From Thermus tenuipuniceus (lineage in GTDB: Bacteria > Deinococcota > Deinococci > Deinococcales > Thermaceae): DNA of 46,243 bases. The translations under genes and the position numbers were made by a program. Below the pieces are notes generated by a model, which saw nothing but the letters and a program-made list of their open reading frames with translations, ran no database searches and was not told where the DNA came from. The DNA lies in NCBI RefSeq assembly GCF_002964845.1, contig NZ_KZ672964.1:3581-49823 (forward strand), written 5' to 3'. Below, piece after piece: positions 27,292 through 36,806 of the stretch (the stretch's first letter is position 1; each line of letters opens with the position of its first letter).

Positions 27292-27297
27292 AGTATA
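27292..27297 (-). promoter_or_regulatory. -10 box of the rpmF promoter
   Basis: TATACT on the minus strand, 9 nt downstream of the yceD stop; predicted leader about 35 nt. Confidence 0.5.
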
Positions 27298-27306
27298 GCA
27301 GACCCG

Positions 27307-27843
27307 CTAAAGTTCGGGAAGGAGGTCCTTAAGGCCCAGGAGGGGGTGGTGGACCTCCGGCTCGTGGCCGCAGTCCACCAGGTTGCGGTCCGCCCCGCAG
27401 ACCGGGCAGAGGCCCTTGCACCCTTCCTCGCAGAGGACGGTGTAGGGCATCTCCGTCACGAAGGCCTCGGTGAGGAAGGGAAGAAGGTCCAGGTCGGGCT
27501 CGCCAAAGGCGTAGTACTCCTCCTCTTTCTCCTCGTGGAAGACCACCTCTTCTAGGCCTTGCTGGTAGCGGAGGAGGTGCTGGAAGTGGGCGTGGATGGG
27601 GGTGGGGGTGGGCTTGAGGCAGCGGCGGCACTCCATGAGGACCACGCCCTCCACCTCGCCCGAAAGCCAGTACTCGTTGCCGCCCACCGAGGAAACGGCC
27701 ACCTTCCAGGAAGCCTCCCCCGCCAGGGGGAAGCGTTCCTCGCCCACCCAAAATGCTTCCCGCACCACGCCTGCGGCGCGGGCCGTACCTCCTTCCCGCA
27801 AGAGGCGGGCCAGGTTGATGCTTGCCACCTCGCGGTGTTCCAT
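27307..27843 (-). CDS. yceD: YceD/DUF177 family protein, ribosome-assembly linked
   Basis: This 178-residue protein of the DUF177 family nearly always precedes rpmF. Cys pairs CRRC and CEEGCKGLCPVCG, followed by DCGH, suggest a zinc site, as in many family members. In plants and E. coli the family is linked to 23S rRNA accumulation; the exact role here is inference. ATG 27843 follows TATACT by 7 nt, predicting a leaderless mRNA. Confidence 0.93.
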   Translation of the reverse strand: MEHREVASINLARLLREGGTARAAGVVREAFWVGEERFPLAGEASWKVAVSSVGGNEYWLSGEVEGVVLMECRRCLKPTPTPIHAHFQHLLRYQQGLEEVVFHEEKEEEYYAFGEPDLDLLPFLTEAFVTEMPYTVLCEEGCKGLCPVCGADRNLVDCGHEPEVHHPLLGLKDLLPEL

Positions 27844-27850
27844 CCTTTTA

Positions 27851-27856
27851 AGTATA
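27851..27856 (-). promoter_or_regulatory. -10 box of leaderless yceD promoter
   Basis: TATACT then 7 nt then ATG at 27843 on the minus strand. Confidence 0.6.
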
Positions 27857-27920
27857 GCGCCAAAGGCCTCTTCCTCCTAGGGGGTCGGCATAAAGTTCCC
27901 AAGCGGTGCATGGGGTTTTC

Positions 27921-27929
27921 TGCTAGCAT
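27921..27929 (+). promoter_or_regulatory. Extended -10 box of leaderless arginase promoter
   Basis: TGCTAGCAT is an extended -10 followed by 7 nt and the ATG at 27937. The box overlaps the alternative ATG at 27928, which argues against that start. Confidence 0.55.
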
Positions 27930-27936
27930 GCCCCCC

Positions 27937-28818
27937 ATGGAGCGGGTGGCCATCCTGGGTGTGCCCATGGACTTAGGTGCAGGCCGGCGTGGGGTGGACA
28001 TGGGGCCTTCCGCCCTGCGCTATGCCCGGCTGGCGGAGGAGCTCGAGGCCCTGGGCTTGGCGGTGGAGGACCTGGGGGACGTGCGGGTACCCGTGGCGGA
28101 AACCCTCAGGCGAAAGGGCTTGCGCTTGGGCAGGGAAAACTACTTGGAGGAGATCCGCCAGGCGGCCCTCGAGCTCAAGGAGCGGCTCCGCTCCTTGCCG
28201 GAGGGAGTATTTCCCATCGTGCTGGGCGGGGACCATTCCCTGAGCATGGGTTCGGTGAGCGGGGTGGCCAAGGAGCCCTTGGGGGTGGTCTGGGTGGATG
28301 CCCATGCGGATTTCAACACCCCCGAGACCAGCCCCAGTGGAAACATCCACGGTATGCCCCTGGCGGTGCTCTGCGGGCTTGGGCATCCCCGCCTCACCGA
28401 GGTCTTCCAGGCGGTGGACCCCAAGAGGGTGGTCCTGGTGGGGGTGCGGAGCCTGGACCCAGGGGAGAAGCGGCTCCTTCGGGAAATGGGGGTTACCGTT
28501 TACACCATGCACGAGGTGGACCGCCTGGGGGTAGCCCGCATCGCCGAGGAGGTTCTGGAAAGGCTTGCCGGCCTGCCCCTCCACGTTTCCTTGGACGCCG
28601 ACGTCCTGGACCCCGCCCTGGCTCCCGGGGTGGGGACCCCCGTGCCCGGGGGCCTTTCCTACCGGGAGGCGCACCTCCTCATGGAAATCCTGGCCCATTC
28701 GGGCCGGGTGCAAAGCCTGGACCTGGTGGAGGTGAATCCCATTTTGGACGAGCGCAACCGCACGGCAGAGATGATGGTGGGGTTGGCCTTAAGCCTCCTG
28801 GGTAAAAGGATCCTCTGA
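27937..28818 (+). CDS. rocF: Arginase
   Basis: This 293-residue ureohydrolase hydrolyses arginine to ornithine and urea. Manganese ligands are visible: His100 (GGDHS), Asp121/His123/Asp125 (DAHADF) and Asp220/Asp222 (SLDADVLDP). SGNIHGMPLA and GVGTPVPGGL are the substrate loops typical of true arginases rather than agmatinases. Starts at 27928 and 27937 are both in frame; -10 spacing favours 27937. It stands alone between divergent yceD and the DUF2939-type gene. Confidence 0.93.
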   Translation: MERVAILGVPMDLGAGRRGVDMGPSALRYARLAEELEALGLAVEDLGDVRVPVAETLRRKGLRLGRENYLEEIRQAALELKERLRSLPEGVFPIVLGGDHSLSMGSVSGVAKEPLGVVWVDAHADFNTPETSPSGNIHGMPLAVLCGLGHPRLTEVFQAVDPKRVVLVGVRSLDPGEKRLLREMGVTVYTMHEVDRLGVARIAEEVLERLAGLPLHVSLDADVLDPALAPGVGTPVPGGLSYREAHLLMEILAHSGRVQSLDLVEVNPILDERNRTAEMMVGLALSLLGKRIL

Positions 28819-28885
28819 AGCCCTAACAGGATGGATGGGCCTCCGGGGCCTGCGCGAGGCGGTGGCTGGGCAGTAGGGCCTCCTT

Positions 28886-28891
28886 TATGCT
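28886..28891 (+). promoter_or_regulatory. -10 box of leaderless promoter for the DUF2939-type gene
   Basis: TATGCT, 6 nt, then ATG at 28898. This marks 28898 as the transcription and translation start and implies that the G8 run at 28916-28923 interrupts the frame. Confidence 0.5.
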
Positions 28892-28897
28892 ACGCCC

Positions 28898-29378
28898 ATG
28901 AGGCGCTGGTTCCTCGGGGGGGGTTGTGGTTTTGGGGGTGGGGGGTTATCTCCTGCTTTCCCCCTTTTTTGCGTTAAGAGGTTTGGTGGACGCCGTGGAG
29001 CGCCAGGATGTTCAGGCCCTGGAGCAGTATGTGGACTTCCCCCGGGTGCGGGAGGCGCTGAAGGTGGACCTCCAGGCCAGCTTGATGCGAGAGATGCAAA
29101 AGCAGAAGGACGCTTTCGCGGCTCTTGGCCTGCTGTTGGCCGGGGGTATGGTGAACGCTTTGGTGGATGCTCTGCTCACCCCGGAGGGCCTAGCCAGCCT
29201 CGGCACCGGAAAGGAGCCCGGCCAGGCCCCGCTGGAGGAGGTGCGCCACTGGAAGCTTCGCTTCCTGGGCCTATCCCGCGCCTTTGTTTACCATGAGGCC
29301 GACCCCCGTTCGGGCCTGGTCCTGGAGCGGCAGGGCTGGCGTTGGCGGGTGGTGCGGTTCCAGGTGCCCCTGGAGTGA
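28898..29378 (+). CDS. DUF2939-type membrane-anchored protein with apparent +1 frameshift at a G8 run
   Basis: From ATG 28898 the frame reads MRRWFLGG and then leaves the coding frame at eight Gs (28916-28923). The rest of the gene is open from GTG 28926 (MVLGVGGYLLL to FQVPLE, 150 residues). Removing one G joins them into MRRWFLGGVVVLGVGGYLLL, a perfect N-terminal membrane anchor, giving 159 residues. The body (FFALRGLVDAVERQDVQALE, YVDFPRVREALKVDL) matches the DUF2939 pattern of unknown function. Causes could be sequencing or assembly error, slippage-based expression, or a true mutation. If the frame is broken, GTG 28926 could still yield a shorter anchored form. Confidence 0.7.
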
Positions 29379-29381
29379 GGG

Positions 29382-29762
29382 TTAGCCCAGACGTCGCCGC
29401 AGGGTGCTTCCCAGGAGATGGCCCCTCAGGTAGGCAGGGAGGAGCTGGGGGTGGGAAGGGGCTGCCTTGCGGTGGCTGAGGGGTTCCAGAGCGTTCCTGG
29501 CCCACTCGCTCACCAGCACGGGAAAGTCCCAACCCGTTTCCAGGAAATAGGCTTCGGCTTCACGCCAAGCGCCATCCAGGCGGCGAAAAAAGGCGGCAAA
29601 GTCTTTGGGGGGCGGAGCTTCGGGCCAGAGAAAGCCGCTCACCACCCCCAGGAGCCAGGCCCCCTTGAGCTCCTTGGAAAGGGCCTGGGCCCCCTGGGCC
29701 ACGTAGGCCAGGGGGTCTTTCCGCAGGAGCTCCTGGGGCAGGTGGGCCAGAGGATCCTCCAT
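29382..29762 (-). CDS. Hypothetical protein, 126 aa
   Basis: I do not recognise this family. The 126-residue product is helical in appearance, without signal peptide or membrane segment, rich in Leu, Ala, Arg and Trp (five Trp). It begins MEDPLAHLPQELLRKDPLAY and has a basic C-terminus (STLRRRLG). Base composition and codon use match the neighbours, so it looks native. It is convergent with the DUF2939-type gene (3 nt apart) and lies downstream of the nuo operon terminator. Confidence 0.6.
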   Translation of the reverse strand: MEDPLAHLPQELLRKDPLAYVAQGAQALSKELKGAWLLGVVSGFLWPEAPPPKDFAAFFRRLDGAWREAEAYFLETGWDFPVLVSEWARNALEPLSHRKAAPSHPQLLPAYLRGHLLGSTLRRRLG

Positions 29763-29800
29763 GGTTTGCTTTCACTTTAGGCCCAGGGAAGCGTGAAGAC

Positions 29801-29824
29801 AAGGGGGGCCTCGAGGCCCCCCTT
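29801..29824 (-). terminator. Terminator of the nuo operon, 24-nt perfect palindrome
   Basis: AAGGGGGGCC and GGCCCCCCTT flank TCGA, giving a perfect 24-nt palindrome 17 nt after the nuoN stop. Readout continues GTCTTC, so the U-run is weak but the stem is very stable. Confidence 0.7.
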
Positions 29825-29840
29825 GGGGGTTCCGCCGGGC

Positions 29841-31124
29841 CTAACCGCCCTGGGCTAGGGCGGGGAGGACGATGCCGGGGAGGAAGCCCAGGAAAAGGAG
29901 AGCCAGGGCCGCCAGCAGGGCGATGCCCCGGGCCAGGGGCCGGGGAGCGGCCACCGCTTCGCCCTTCTGGAACACGGAAAGCCCCAAGGCCAGGTAGTAG
30001 TAGGCGCTCACCACGCTGGTGAGGAGGGCCAGGACAAGGAGCCCCCACTGGCCTACCCGGGCGGCCTCGGTGAAGACCAAGTACTTGCCCCAGAAGCCCC
30101 CCAAGGGGGGAAGGCCCAGGAGGGAGAGGGCGGCCACGAAGAGGGCGAGGCCCAGGAGGGGGTCGCGGTGGAAGAGGCCCTTGAGGTGGTCCAGGGGCAC
30201 CCGGTCTGGGGAAACTTCCGAAAGCACCGCAAAGGCCAGGCCCGTGGCCAGCACGTAGGTGAGGAGGTAGAAGCCCAGGGCCTGCAGGTTCCCCGTGTAA
30301 AGGGCCAAGGCCATGTACCCCGCGTGGGCGATGGAGGAGTAGGCGAGAAGCCTTTTGGCCTCCTTTTGTGCGAGGGCGGCGAGGTTTCCGATCAGGACCG
30401 AGAGGGCGATGAGCAGGGAGAGGGCCTCAGGCGCCCCAGGGGATACCACCCGCAGGAGGGCGGCGAAGGCGGCTGCCTTCACCCCCGTGGCCATGAAGAG
30501 CACCACCGGGGTGGGGCTACCTTGGTAGACGTCCGGGGTCCAAAAGTGGAAGGGGGCCAGGGCTACCTTGAAGCCAAGCCCCACCATGAGGAGGCCCAGG
30601 GCCAAGGCGTAAAGGGGACCTTCGCCAGGGGTGCCCGCCAGGAGGCTTCCCGTGGCCCCGTAGTGGAGGGCGGTGCCGTAGAGGAAGAAAGCGGCCGCCA
30701 GGGCCCCCAGAAGGAAGTACTTCAAGGCGGCTTCCAGGCCTTCTCCCCGTCGCCAGGTAGCCAGGGCATAGAGGGGCAGGGAGAGGGCCTCGAGGGCCAC
30801 CAGCATCAGGATGAGGTTTTTGGTGGAGGCGAGGAGGTGCATGCCCAAGGCGGCGTAGAGGACCAGGAGGTAGAACTCAAACCGCCGGGTGCGCACCAGC
30901 CCCACGGTCCAAAGGGCTCCCAGAAGGGCGAGCAGGGTGAAGACCTGGGAGATGCCGTCCACCTGGTACGGGCCAAAGGCAAAGGGTTTCCCCCAGGTGA
31001 AAAGGAGGGAGAGCAGGGCCAGGGAGAGCCCCAGGATGGTGAGGCGCTTGAAGAGGGGCACGGAAACGAAGAAGCCCAAAAGGGTGAGGGCTACGGCAAA
31101 GGAGCTCAGCACCAGAAGGATCAT
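29841..31124 (-). CDS. nuoN: Complex I subunit NuoN (Nqo14)
   Basis: This 427-residue antiporter-like proton-pumping subunit of NADH:quinone oxidoreductase carries the conserved membrane Glu (LVALEALSLPLYALATW) and Lys (FKVALAPFHFWTPDVYQGSP). Helices cover nearly all of the length. It is shorter than E. coli NuoN and matches the Thermus size. It overlaps nuoM by 4 nt and is the last gene before the terminator. Confidence 0.97.
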   Translation of the reverse strand: MILLVLSSFAVALTLLGFFVSVPLFKRLTILGLSLALLSLLFTWGKPFAFGPYQVDGISQVFTLLALLGALWTVGLVRTRRFEFYLLVLYAALGMHLLASTKNLILMLVALEALSLPLYALATWRRGEGLEAALKYFLLGALAAAFFLYGTALHYGATGSLLAGTPGEGPLYALALGLLMVGLGFKVALAPFHFWTPDVYQGSPTPVVLFMATGVKAAAFAALLRVVSPGAPEALSLLIALSVLIGNLAALAQKEAKRLLAYSSIAHAGYMALALYTGNLQALGFYLLTYVLATGLAFAVLSEVSPDRVPLDHLKGLFHRDPLLGLALFVAALSLLGLPPLGGFWGKYLVFTEAARVGQWGLLVLALLTSVVSAYYYLALGLSVFQKGEAVAAPRPLARGIALLAALALLFLGFLPGIVLPALAQGG

Positions 31125-32530
31125 GCGCCACCTCCGAGGATCTTGGCAAAGGCCTCCGCCAGGGGCTCAAGGCCCTTTACGAAGAACCCGGGGAAGACCC
31201 CCATGAGGACCAAAGCGGCCACCGCCAGGAAGGCGAAAGGCCATTCCGCCCCCTTAAGGTCCTCCGTTCCCCTTTGACCCCCCTCCCAGAAGACCTTCTG
31301 GAAGGCGGTGAGGGCATAGGCGGCCCCGGCGATCACCGAGAGGAAGGCGAGGGCGGTGAGCCAGGGGCTGGCCTTGTAGGCCCCAAGGAGGGTCATAAGC
31401 TCCCCGGGGAAGCCGGAAAGCCCGGGAAGTCCCACCATGGCCAGGAAGAGGAAGAGGGCCAGGGCGCTCAGGCCGGGGGCGCTTTCGGCCAAGCCCCGGA
31501 AACGGCCGATCTCCAGGGTGTGAAGCCGCTCGTAAAGCCGCCCCGCCAGAAGGAAGAGCCCACCCGTGTACACCCCGCTGGCCGCTAGGAGGTAGAGCCC
31601 TCCTAGGGCGCCTTCCGGGGTACCGGAGAAAACGCCCAAGGCGGCCACCCCCATGTGGGAAACCCCGGCGTAGGCCAGGAGGGTTTTGAAGTCCTTGGCG
31701 GAGAAGGCTACCCAGGCCCCGTAGAGGGCGCTTATGGCCGCCAGGAAGAGGAGAAGCCCCTGAAGCTCCGCAAACCCCTCAGGGGCGAGGGGGATGGCGA
31801 AGCGGAAGAAGGCAAAGACCCCCACCTTGTACAGGGTGCCCAGGGCGTCGGCGAGCCCCGAGGGATGGTTTTCCTGGTGGAAGAGGGGAAGCCAGGCGTG
31901 CACGGGGAAAAGAGGGGTCTTGACGGCGAAGGCCAGGGCGAAGCCCAGAAACACCCAGAAGGCGGCATTTCCCCCCACCGGGTGGGCCAGGAGGTCCTCG
32001 AGGAGGAAGGTGGGGCTACCCCCTAACGCCTTCACCGCCAGAATGGCGGCCAGCATGGGCAAGGAGCCCGCCAGGGTGAAGAGGAGGAGGGTGTAGATGG
32101 CCCGGATCCTTCCCTCGCCCCCGTAGAAGAAGAGCATGAGGAGGGCTGGGATTAAGGCCGCTTCGAAGAAGAGGTAGAAGACCAGAAGGTCCCGGGCGGC
32201 GAAAAGCCCCAGGAGGAGGCCGGACATGAGAAGGGCAAGCCCCAAGAACCGCCCCTCCACCTTGGCCACCAAGGCCCCCAGGAGGACGCTGAGACCGATG
32301 GTGAGGAAGAAGAGGGCGGAAAGGCCATCCAAACCGAAGGCCCAGTAGACCCCGGCCCCGGGAAGGAGGGGAGCCTGGACCCCGTGGGCCACCCCGCCCG
32401 GGTGGGTGAGAAAGAGGTAGAGGTTCAAGAGCAAACTCAGGCCCGCTCCCAAGACCCCCAGGGCGCGGGGAAGGCCCAGGAGGAGGAGAAGGCCGAAGAG
32501 GATGGGTAGGAGGATCGCCAAGACTACCAC
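31121..32530 (-). CDS. nuoM: Complex I subunit NuoM (Nqo13)
   Basis: This 469-residue antiporter-like proton-pumping subunit has the membrane Glu in [15 protein letters not shown] and Lys in [17 protein letters not shown]. The start is GTG 32530, 7 nt inside the end of nuoL. Most of the chain is predicted transmembrane. Confidence 0.97.
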   Translation of the reverse strand: MVVLAILLPILFGLLLLLGLPRALGVLGAGLSLLLNLYLFLTHPGGVAHGVQAPLLPGAGVYWAFGLDGLSALFFLTIGLSVLLGALVAKVEGRFLGLALLMSGLLLGLFAARDLLVFYLFFEAALIPALLMLFFYGGEGRIRAIYTLLLFTLAGSLPMLAAILAVKALGGSPTFLLEDLLAHPVGGNAAFWVFLGFALAFAVKTPLFPVHAWLPLFHQENHPSGLADALGTLYKVGVFAFFRFAIPLAPEGFAELQGLLLFLAAISALYGAWVAFSAKDFKTLLAYAGVSHMGVAALGVFSGTPEGALGGLYLLAASGVYTGGLFLLAGRLYERLHTLEIGRFRGLAESAPGLSALALFLFLAMVGLPGLSGFPGELMTLLGAYKASPWLTALAFLSVIAGAAYALTAFQKVFWEGGQRGTEDLKGAEWPFAFLAVAALVLMGVFPGFFVKGLEPLAEAFAKILGGGA

Positions 32531-34344
32531 CGCATCACCCCCAGCAACACCAGAACGCCCAGCACGAAAAGCAGGGCGTAGACCCTTAGATAGCCGGTCT
32601 GCAGGCGGGCGATACCCTGTCCCAGGGTCCGCACCGTCCCGCCCAGGCCAAAGTAGCCGCGAAGGAGGCTGCCGTCCCCATAGAAGAGGGCTTCCGCTAA
32701 GGCCTTCAAGGGGTTGACGATGAGGGCGTTGTACACCCGGTCGGCGAAGAAGCTTTCCCGGCTCCAGGCCTCAAAGGTGAGGTACCAGGGGGGGAAGGCC
32801 TTTCTCTGGAAGAAGGTGTAGCCCAGCCAGAGCCCAAGGAGGGCCACCGCACCCGAGAGGGCGATGAGGCCCCATTCCGCTCCCAGGGAGAGGTGGTGGG
32901 CTTCCAACTCCGCCAGGGTGGGCTTGAGGAAGGGCTCGAGGGGATTGGGCAGGGGATGGGGCAGGGCCAGGTACCCGGCCAGCACCGAGCCCAGGGCCAG
33001 GAGGTGGTTGGGCCAAAGCATCACGGGAGGGGCCTCGTGGGGATGGTGGTGGCCCCGTTCCTCCCCTAGAAAGACCAGGACAAACCAGCGCATGGCGTAC
33101 ATGGCGGTGAGAACCGCCACGAAAAGCGCCCCCAGGTAGAAGCCCGTACCGCCGAAGGGGTAGGTGAGGGTGGCGGTGAGGATGGCGTCCTTGGACCAGA
33201 AGCCGGAAAGAAGGGGAAGGCCCCCCAGGGCCAGGGCCCCGATGAGCCCGTGCCAGCGGGTTAGGGGCAGGTGCTTCCAGAGGCCGCCCATCTTCCGCAC
33301 ATCCTGCTCCCCGCCCAGGGCGTGGATCACGCTTCCCGAGGCCAGGAAGAGGAGGGCCTTGAAGAAGGCGTGGGTGAAGACGTGGAAAAGCGCCACCCAG
33401 TAGGCCCCCACCCCTGCCGCCAGGAACATGTAGCCCAGCTGGCTGATGGTGGAGTAGGCCACGATTTTCTTGATGTCGTTTTGGCCGAAGGCGGAAAGGG
33501 CCCCATAAAGGGCGGTGATGAGGCCGATGACGGCGATGGTGTAGGAAACATCGGGCAGGTTAGCGTAGAGGAAGGAGCTACGGGCGATGAGGTAAACCCC
33601 GGCGGTCACCATGGTGGCCGCGTGGATCAAGGCGGAAACCGGGGTGGGGCCGGCCATGGCGTCGGGGAGCCAGACCATGAGGGGCACCTGGGCGCTTTTG
33701 CCCACGGCCCCCAGGAAGAGGAGAAGGCCCGCCAGGGCCAGGAGGCTCGGGTTCTTCAAGGGGCCTTCCAGGGCCTCCTTCAGCTCGCTGATGGAAAGGG
33801 TCCCGTAAAGGGCCCAGAGGATGGCCATGCCCAGCATGAAGCCCAGGTCGCCGATCCGGTTCACGATGAAGGCCTTGCGGGCGGAGTCGGCGTACTGGGC
33901 GTTCTTGTACCAGAAGCCGATGAGGAGGAAGCTGGCCAGGCCCACCCCCTCCCAGCCGATGAACATCACCGGATAACTGTCGGCCAGGACCAGGGTGAGC
34001 ATCATGGCGATAAAGAAGTTGAAATAGGCGAAAAAGCGGCTATAGCCCGCATCCCCGGCCATGTAGCCGATGGCGTAGACGTGGATGAGGAAGCCCACCC
34101 CGGTGACGATGAGGAGCATGAAGCCAGAGAGGTTGTCCAATAGGAGACTGAAGGGGATTCCCGGTAGCCACTCCGCCTCAAACCGGGCTCCCCCTGCAAG
34201 GAGAAGGCCTGTCCCCAGTAGGAAGGAAGCCAAGACCAACAGGGAGGCGATGACCCCGGGTAGGGGTTCTCGCATCCGCTTTCCGAAAAGCCCTAGAAGG
34301 GCGAAGCCCAAAAGGGGCAGGAGAATGGTCAGAAGAAGCCACAT
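32524..34344 (-). CDS. nuoL: Complex I subunit NuoL (Nqo12)
   Basis: This 606-residue distal antiporter-like subunit has the key Glu in [17 protein letters not shown], and [26 protein letters not shown] is the conserved channel helix. The C-terminal part ([16 protein letters not shown] onward) supplies the long lateral helix running along the membrane arm. It begins 2 nt after the nuoK stop. Confidence 0.97.
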   Translation of the reverse strand: MWLLLTILLPLLGFALLGLFGKRMREPLPGVIASLLVLASFLLGTGLLLAGGARFEAEWLPGIPFSLLLDNLSGFMLLIVTGVGFLIHVYAIGYMAGDAGYSRFFAYFNFFIAMMLTLVLADSYPVMFIGWEGVGLASFLLIGFWYKNAQYADSARKAFIVNRIGDLGFMLGMAILWALYGTLSISELKEALEGPLKNPSLLALAGLLLFLGAVGKSAQVPLMVWLPDAMAGPTPVSALIHAATMVTAGVYLIARSSFLYANLPDVSYTIAVIGLITALYGALSAFGQNDIKKIVAYSTISQLGYMFLAAGVGAYWVALFHVFTHAFFKALLFLASGSVIHALGGEQDVRKMGGLWKHLPLTRWHGLIGALALGGLPLLSGFWSKDAILTATLTYPFGGTGFYLGALFVAVLTAMYAMRWFVLVFLGEERGHHHPHEAPPVMLWPNHLLALGSVLAGYLALPHPLPNPLEPFLKPTLAELEAHHLSLGAEWGLIALSGAVALLGLWLGYTFFQRKAFPPWYLTFEAWSRESFFADRVYNALIVNPLKALAEALFYGDGSLLRGYFGLGGTVRTLGQGIARLQTGYLRVYALLFVLGVLVLLGVMRW

Positions 34345-34346
34345 GC

Positions 34347-34634
34347 TTACCCCCTAAGCTCCGAGAGATCGTCCACCGCGGTGCTCTCCCGGTGGCGGAA
34401 GATGGCCACGATGAGGCCGAGGCCCACCGCCACCTCGGCGGCGGCGATGGCGATGACCATGAGGGCGGCCACCTGGCCTTCCAGGCCAAAGGCCCGGGCA
34501 AAGCCCACCAGGGAGAGGTTGGCGGCGTTCAGCATAAGCTCGATGGAGAGAAAGACCAGGATGGCGGTCCTGCGGGTCAAAACCCCGTAGACCCCCAGGG
34601 CGAAGAGGAGGGCGGAGGCGTACAGGTAGCTCAC
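34347..34634 (-). CDS. nuoK: Complex I subunit NuoK (Nqo11)
   Basis: This 95-residue three-helix subunit has the two conserved membrane glutamates, in [11 protein letters not shown] and [11 protein letters not shown], part of the central proton axis. GTGA overlap with the nuoJ stop. Confidence 0.97.
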   Translation of the reverse strand: MSYLYASALLFALGVYGVLTRRTAILVFLSIELMLNAANLSLVGFARAFGLEGQVAALMVIAIAAAEVAVGLGLIVAIFRHRESTAVDDLSELRG

Positions 34635-35170
34635 CGCACCACCTCCTTTTCCTCCTTGCGCTCCTCAGGGCTTAGGGCGTCCAGGGGGCGGGTGGGTTGC
34701 ACCAGAGCCACCGCCACCACCGTGGCCGCCATGAGGAGGAAGCCCACCGCCAACAGCACAAAGAGCCAGTCCCCGTAAAGAAGAGGTCCCAGGGCCTGGG
34801 GCAGGCCACCCTTAAGGTCCTTGGCAAAGGCGAGGTTCACTCCCCAAAGCCCCGAGAGGAGGACCAAAGCTGCCCCCAGGGCCAGGAGGGCGGCCAGGGG
34901 GCGGCTTCGCACCAGGGGGTCAAAGCCCACCTCGCCCTGGGCGGCGTAGAGGAGCATGATCACGAAGAGGAAGAGGACCACGATGGCCCCGGCGTACACG
35001 ATGATCTGGATGAAGCCCAGGAAGCGGGCCTCGAGGGCCACGTAGATCCCAGCCAGGATCAGGAAGTTCCCGATGAGGGCCAAGGCGGCGTGGATGGCGT
35101 TTTTCAGGGTGACCACCAGGACCCCGGTGAAAAGGAGGAGCAGGAGGGCCAAGGCTTCCCAGGGGGTCAT
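34631..35170 (-). CDS. nuoJ: Complex I subunit NuoJ (Nqo10)
   Basis: This 179-residue membrane subunit has about five helices. The conserved pi-bulge helix region reads [21 protein letters not shown] charged C-terminus ([12 protein letters not shown]) faces the cytoplasm. It overlaps nuoI by 4 nt and nuoK by 4 nt. Confidence 0.96.
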   Translation of the reverse strand: MTPWEALALLLLLFTGVLVVTLKNAIHAALALIGNFLILAGIYVALEARFLGFIQIIVYAGAIVVLFLFVIMLLYAAQGEVGFDPLVRSRPLAALLALGAALVLLSGLWGVNLAFAKDLKGGLPQALGPLLYGDWLFVLLAVGFLLMAATVVAVALVQPTRPLDALSPEERKEEKEVVR

Positions 35171-35715
35171 TTTTTGCCTCCTTTTGTGGGGGCTTTAAAC
35201 CCCTCCAGCTCCGGGCGGACGTAGGGCACCACGTAGCCGGGTTTCACGGGCTTGCCGGTGATCTTGGCCTCGCGGCGCTGGGGCTTCGTGCCCACCACGT
35301 CCACCAGCATGTCCTCCTTGCCGTAGATGAGGTCGGAGTACTCGTAGTCGGCCATCTCGAAGTCGTAACCCAGGACGATAGCCCCGGTAGGGCAGGCCTC
35401 CTCGCAAAGCCCGCAGAAGATGCACCGGAGCATGTTGATCTCGTAGACCTTGGCGTAGCGCTCTCCCGCTGAAACCGGGTTCTCCGGGTCGTTTTCCGCG
35501 GGCTCCACGTAGATGGCGTAGGCGGGGCAGGCGGCTGCGCACAAGGAGCAGCCGATGCACTTTTCCAGGCCGTTGGGGTGGCGGGTGAGCACGTGCCGGC
35601 CGTGGAAGCGGGGCTTGAGGGCCACGGGGGCATCGGGGTAGGGGATGGTCACCGGCTTGGAGAAGAGGTACTTGAGGGTGATGCCGAGGCTTTGGGCCAG
35701 GGCCTTTAGGGTCAT
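35167..35715 (-). CDS. nuoI: Complex I subunit NuoI (Nqo9), 2x[4Fe-4S]
   Basis: This 182-residue peripheral-arm subunit carries clusters N6a and N6b: [16 protein letters not shown] and [16 protein letters not shown]. An N-terminal amphipathic stretch ([22 protein letters not shown]) anchors it to the membrane. 4-nt overlaps with nuoH and nuoJ. Confidence 0.98.
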   Translation of the reverse strand: MTLKALAQSLGITLKYLFSKPVTIPYPDAPVALKPRFHGRHVLTRHPNGLEKCIGCSLCAAACPAYAIYVEPAENDPENPVSAGERYAKVYEINMLRCIFCGLCEEACPTGAIVLGYDFEMADYEYSDLIYGKEDMLVDVVGTKPQRREAKITGKPVKPGYVVPYVRPELEGFKAPTKGGKK

Positions 35716-36806
35716 GCGCCACCTCCTTTTCGGGCGGGTTTGGGGCTATACATCATCGCTCCCAGGAGGGCCAAGAAGGCGGCCAAGGAGAGGTAGAGGA
35801 GGTAGGAGCGGGGAAGGTCTAAGGCCACCACCAGGGCGGTCACCAGGAACCAGACCAGGGCCACCGGGAAGAGGAAGCCCCAGCCGAAGCGCAAAAGCTG
35901 GTCGTAGCGCAACCGGAACCAGGTGGCCCGGATCCAGATGAAGAGGAAGAGGAAGAAGGCGATCTTGAGGAACATCCAGAGGTAGGGAACCTCCAGGAAG
36001 GGCATGGTCCAGCCCCCCAGGAAAAGGGTGGGGATGAGGGCGCTGGCGGTGATGAAGTGGATGTACTCGGTCATCTGGAATAGGGCCCACTTGATGGAGC
36101 TGTACTCGGTGTGGTACCCCCCGACCAGCTCCTGCTCCGCCTCGGGCAGGTCAAAGGGGGTGCGGGCGGCCTCCGCCAGGGCGGCGATGGCGTAAAGGAG
36201 GAAGGCGGGGAAGGCGTAAAGGATGAGCCAGCCGTGTTCCTTCTGCCAGTTCACGAGGTCGTTCAGGTTCAAGCTCCCCACCAGAAGGACGGGGGAGAGG
36301 AGGGCCATACCCAGCCCCAGCTCGTAGGAGATGAGGCTTGCCGAGGAGCGCAGGGAGCCCAGGAGGCTGTACTTGCTCCCGGAGGCCCAGCCCGCCAGGA
36401 AGATGCCGTAGATGGCCATCTCGCTCACGGCGAAGAGGTAGAGGAGGCCCAGGTCCAGGTTCAAGACCCAGGGCTGGTAGCCGAAGAAGCTCCCCGGGGG
36501 GCCGAAGGGGATGGCCCCGAAGGCCAGGAGGGCGAAGACCACGCCGATCAAGGGAGCCAGGACAAAGAGCACCTTGTCCGCCCGCTCCACCACCAGGTCC
36601 TCCTTGAAGATGCTCTTGATGGCGTCGGCAATGGGCTGGAAGAGGCCCAAAGGGCCTACCCTATTCGGCCCCAGGCGGATCTGGAAGCGGGCGAGGAGGC
36701 GGCGCTCAATCAGGGTCATGAAGGCGAAGGCGGTGAGGAGGCCTACCACCACCAGAAGGGCCTTCAAGGCCACCATCCAGTAGGGATCCAAGGGATAGGG
36801 GTTCAT
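35712..36806 (-). CDS. nuoH: Complex I subunit NuoH (Nqo8)
   Basis: This 364-residue membrane subunit forms the quinone chamber entrance. Conserved loops are [24 protein letters not shown] (here [15 protein letters not shown]), IKSIFKED and [20 protein letters not shown]. Overlaps nuoG by 4 nt. Confidence 0.98.
   Translation of the reverse strand: MNPYPLDPYWMVALKALLVVVGLLTAFAFMTLIERRLLARFQIRLGPNRVGPLGLFQPIADAIKSIFKEDLVVERADKVLFVLAPLIGVVFALLAFGAIPFGPPGSFFGYQPWVLNLDLGLLYLFAVSEMAIYGIFLAGWASGSKYSLLGSLRSSASLISYELGLGMALLSPVLLVGSLNLNDLVNWQKEHGWLILYAFPAFLLYAIAALAEAARTPFDLPEAEQELVGGYHTEYSSIKWALFQMTEYIHFITASALIPTLFLGGWTMPFLEVPYLWMFLKIAFFLFLFIWIRATWFRLRYDQLLRFGWGFLFPVALVWFLVTALVVALDLPRSYLLYLSLAAFLALLGAMMYSPKPARKGGGA

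Noticed and set aside
27559..27936. N-terminal extension of arginase
   Set aside because: It overlaps yceD antisense and the leaderless -10 box; the arginase fold starts at 27937.
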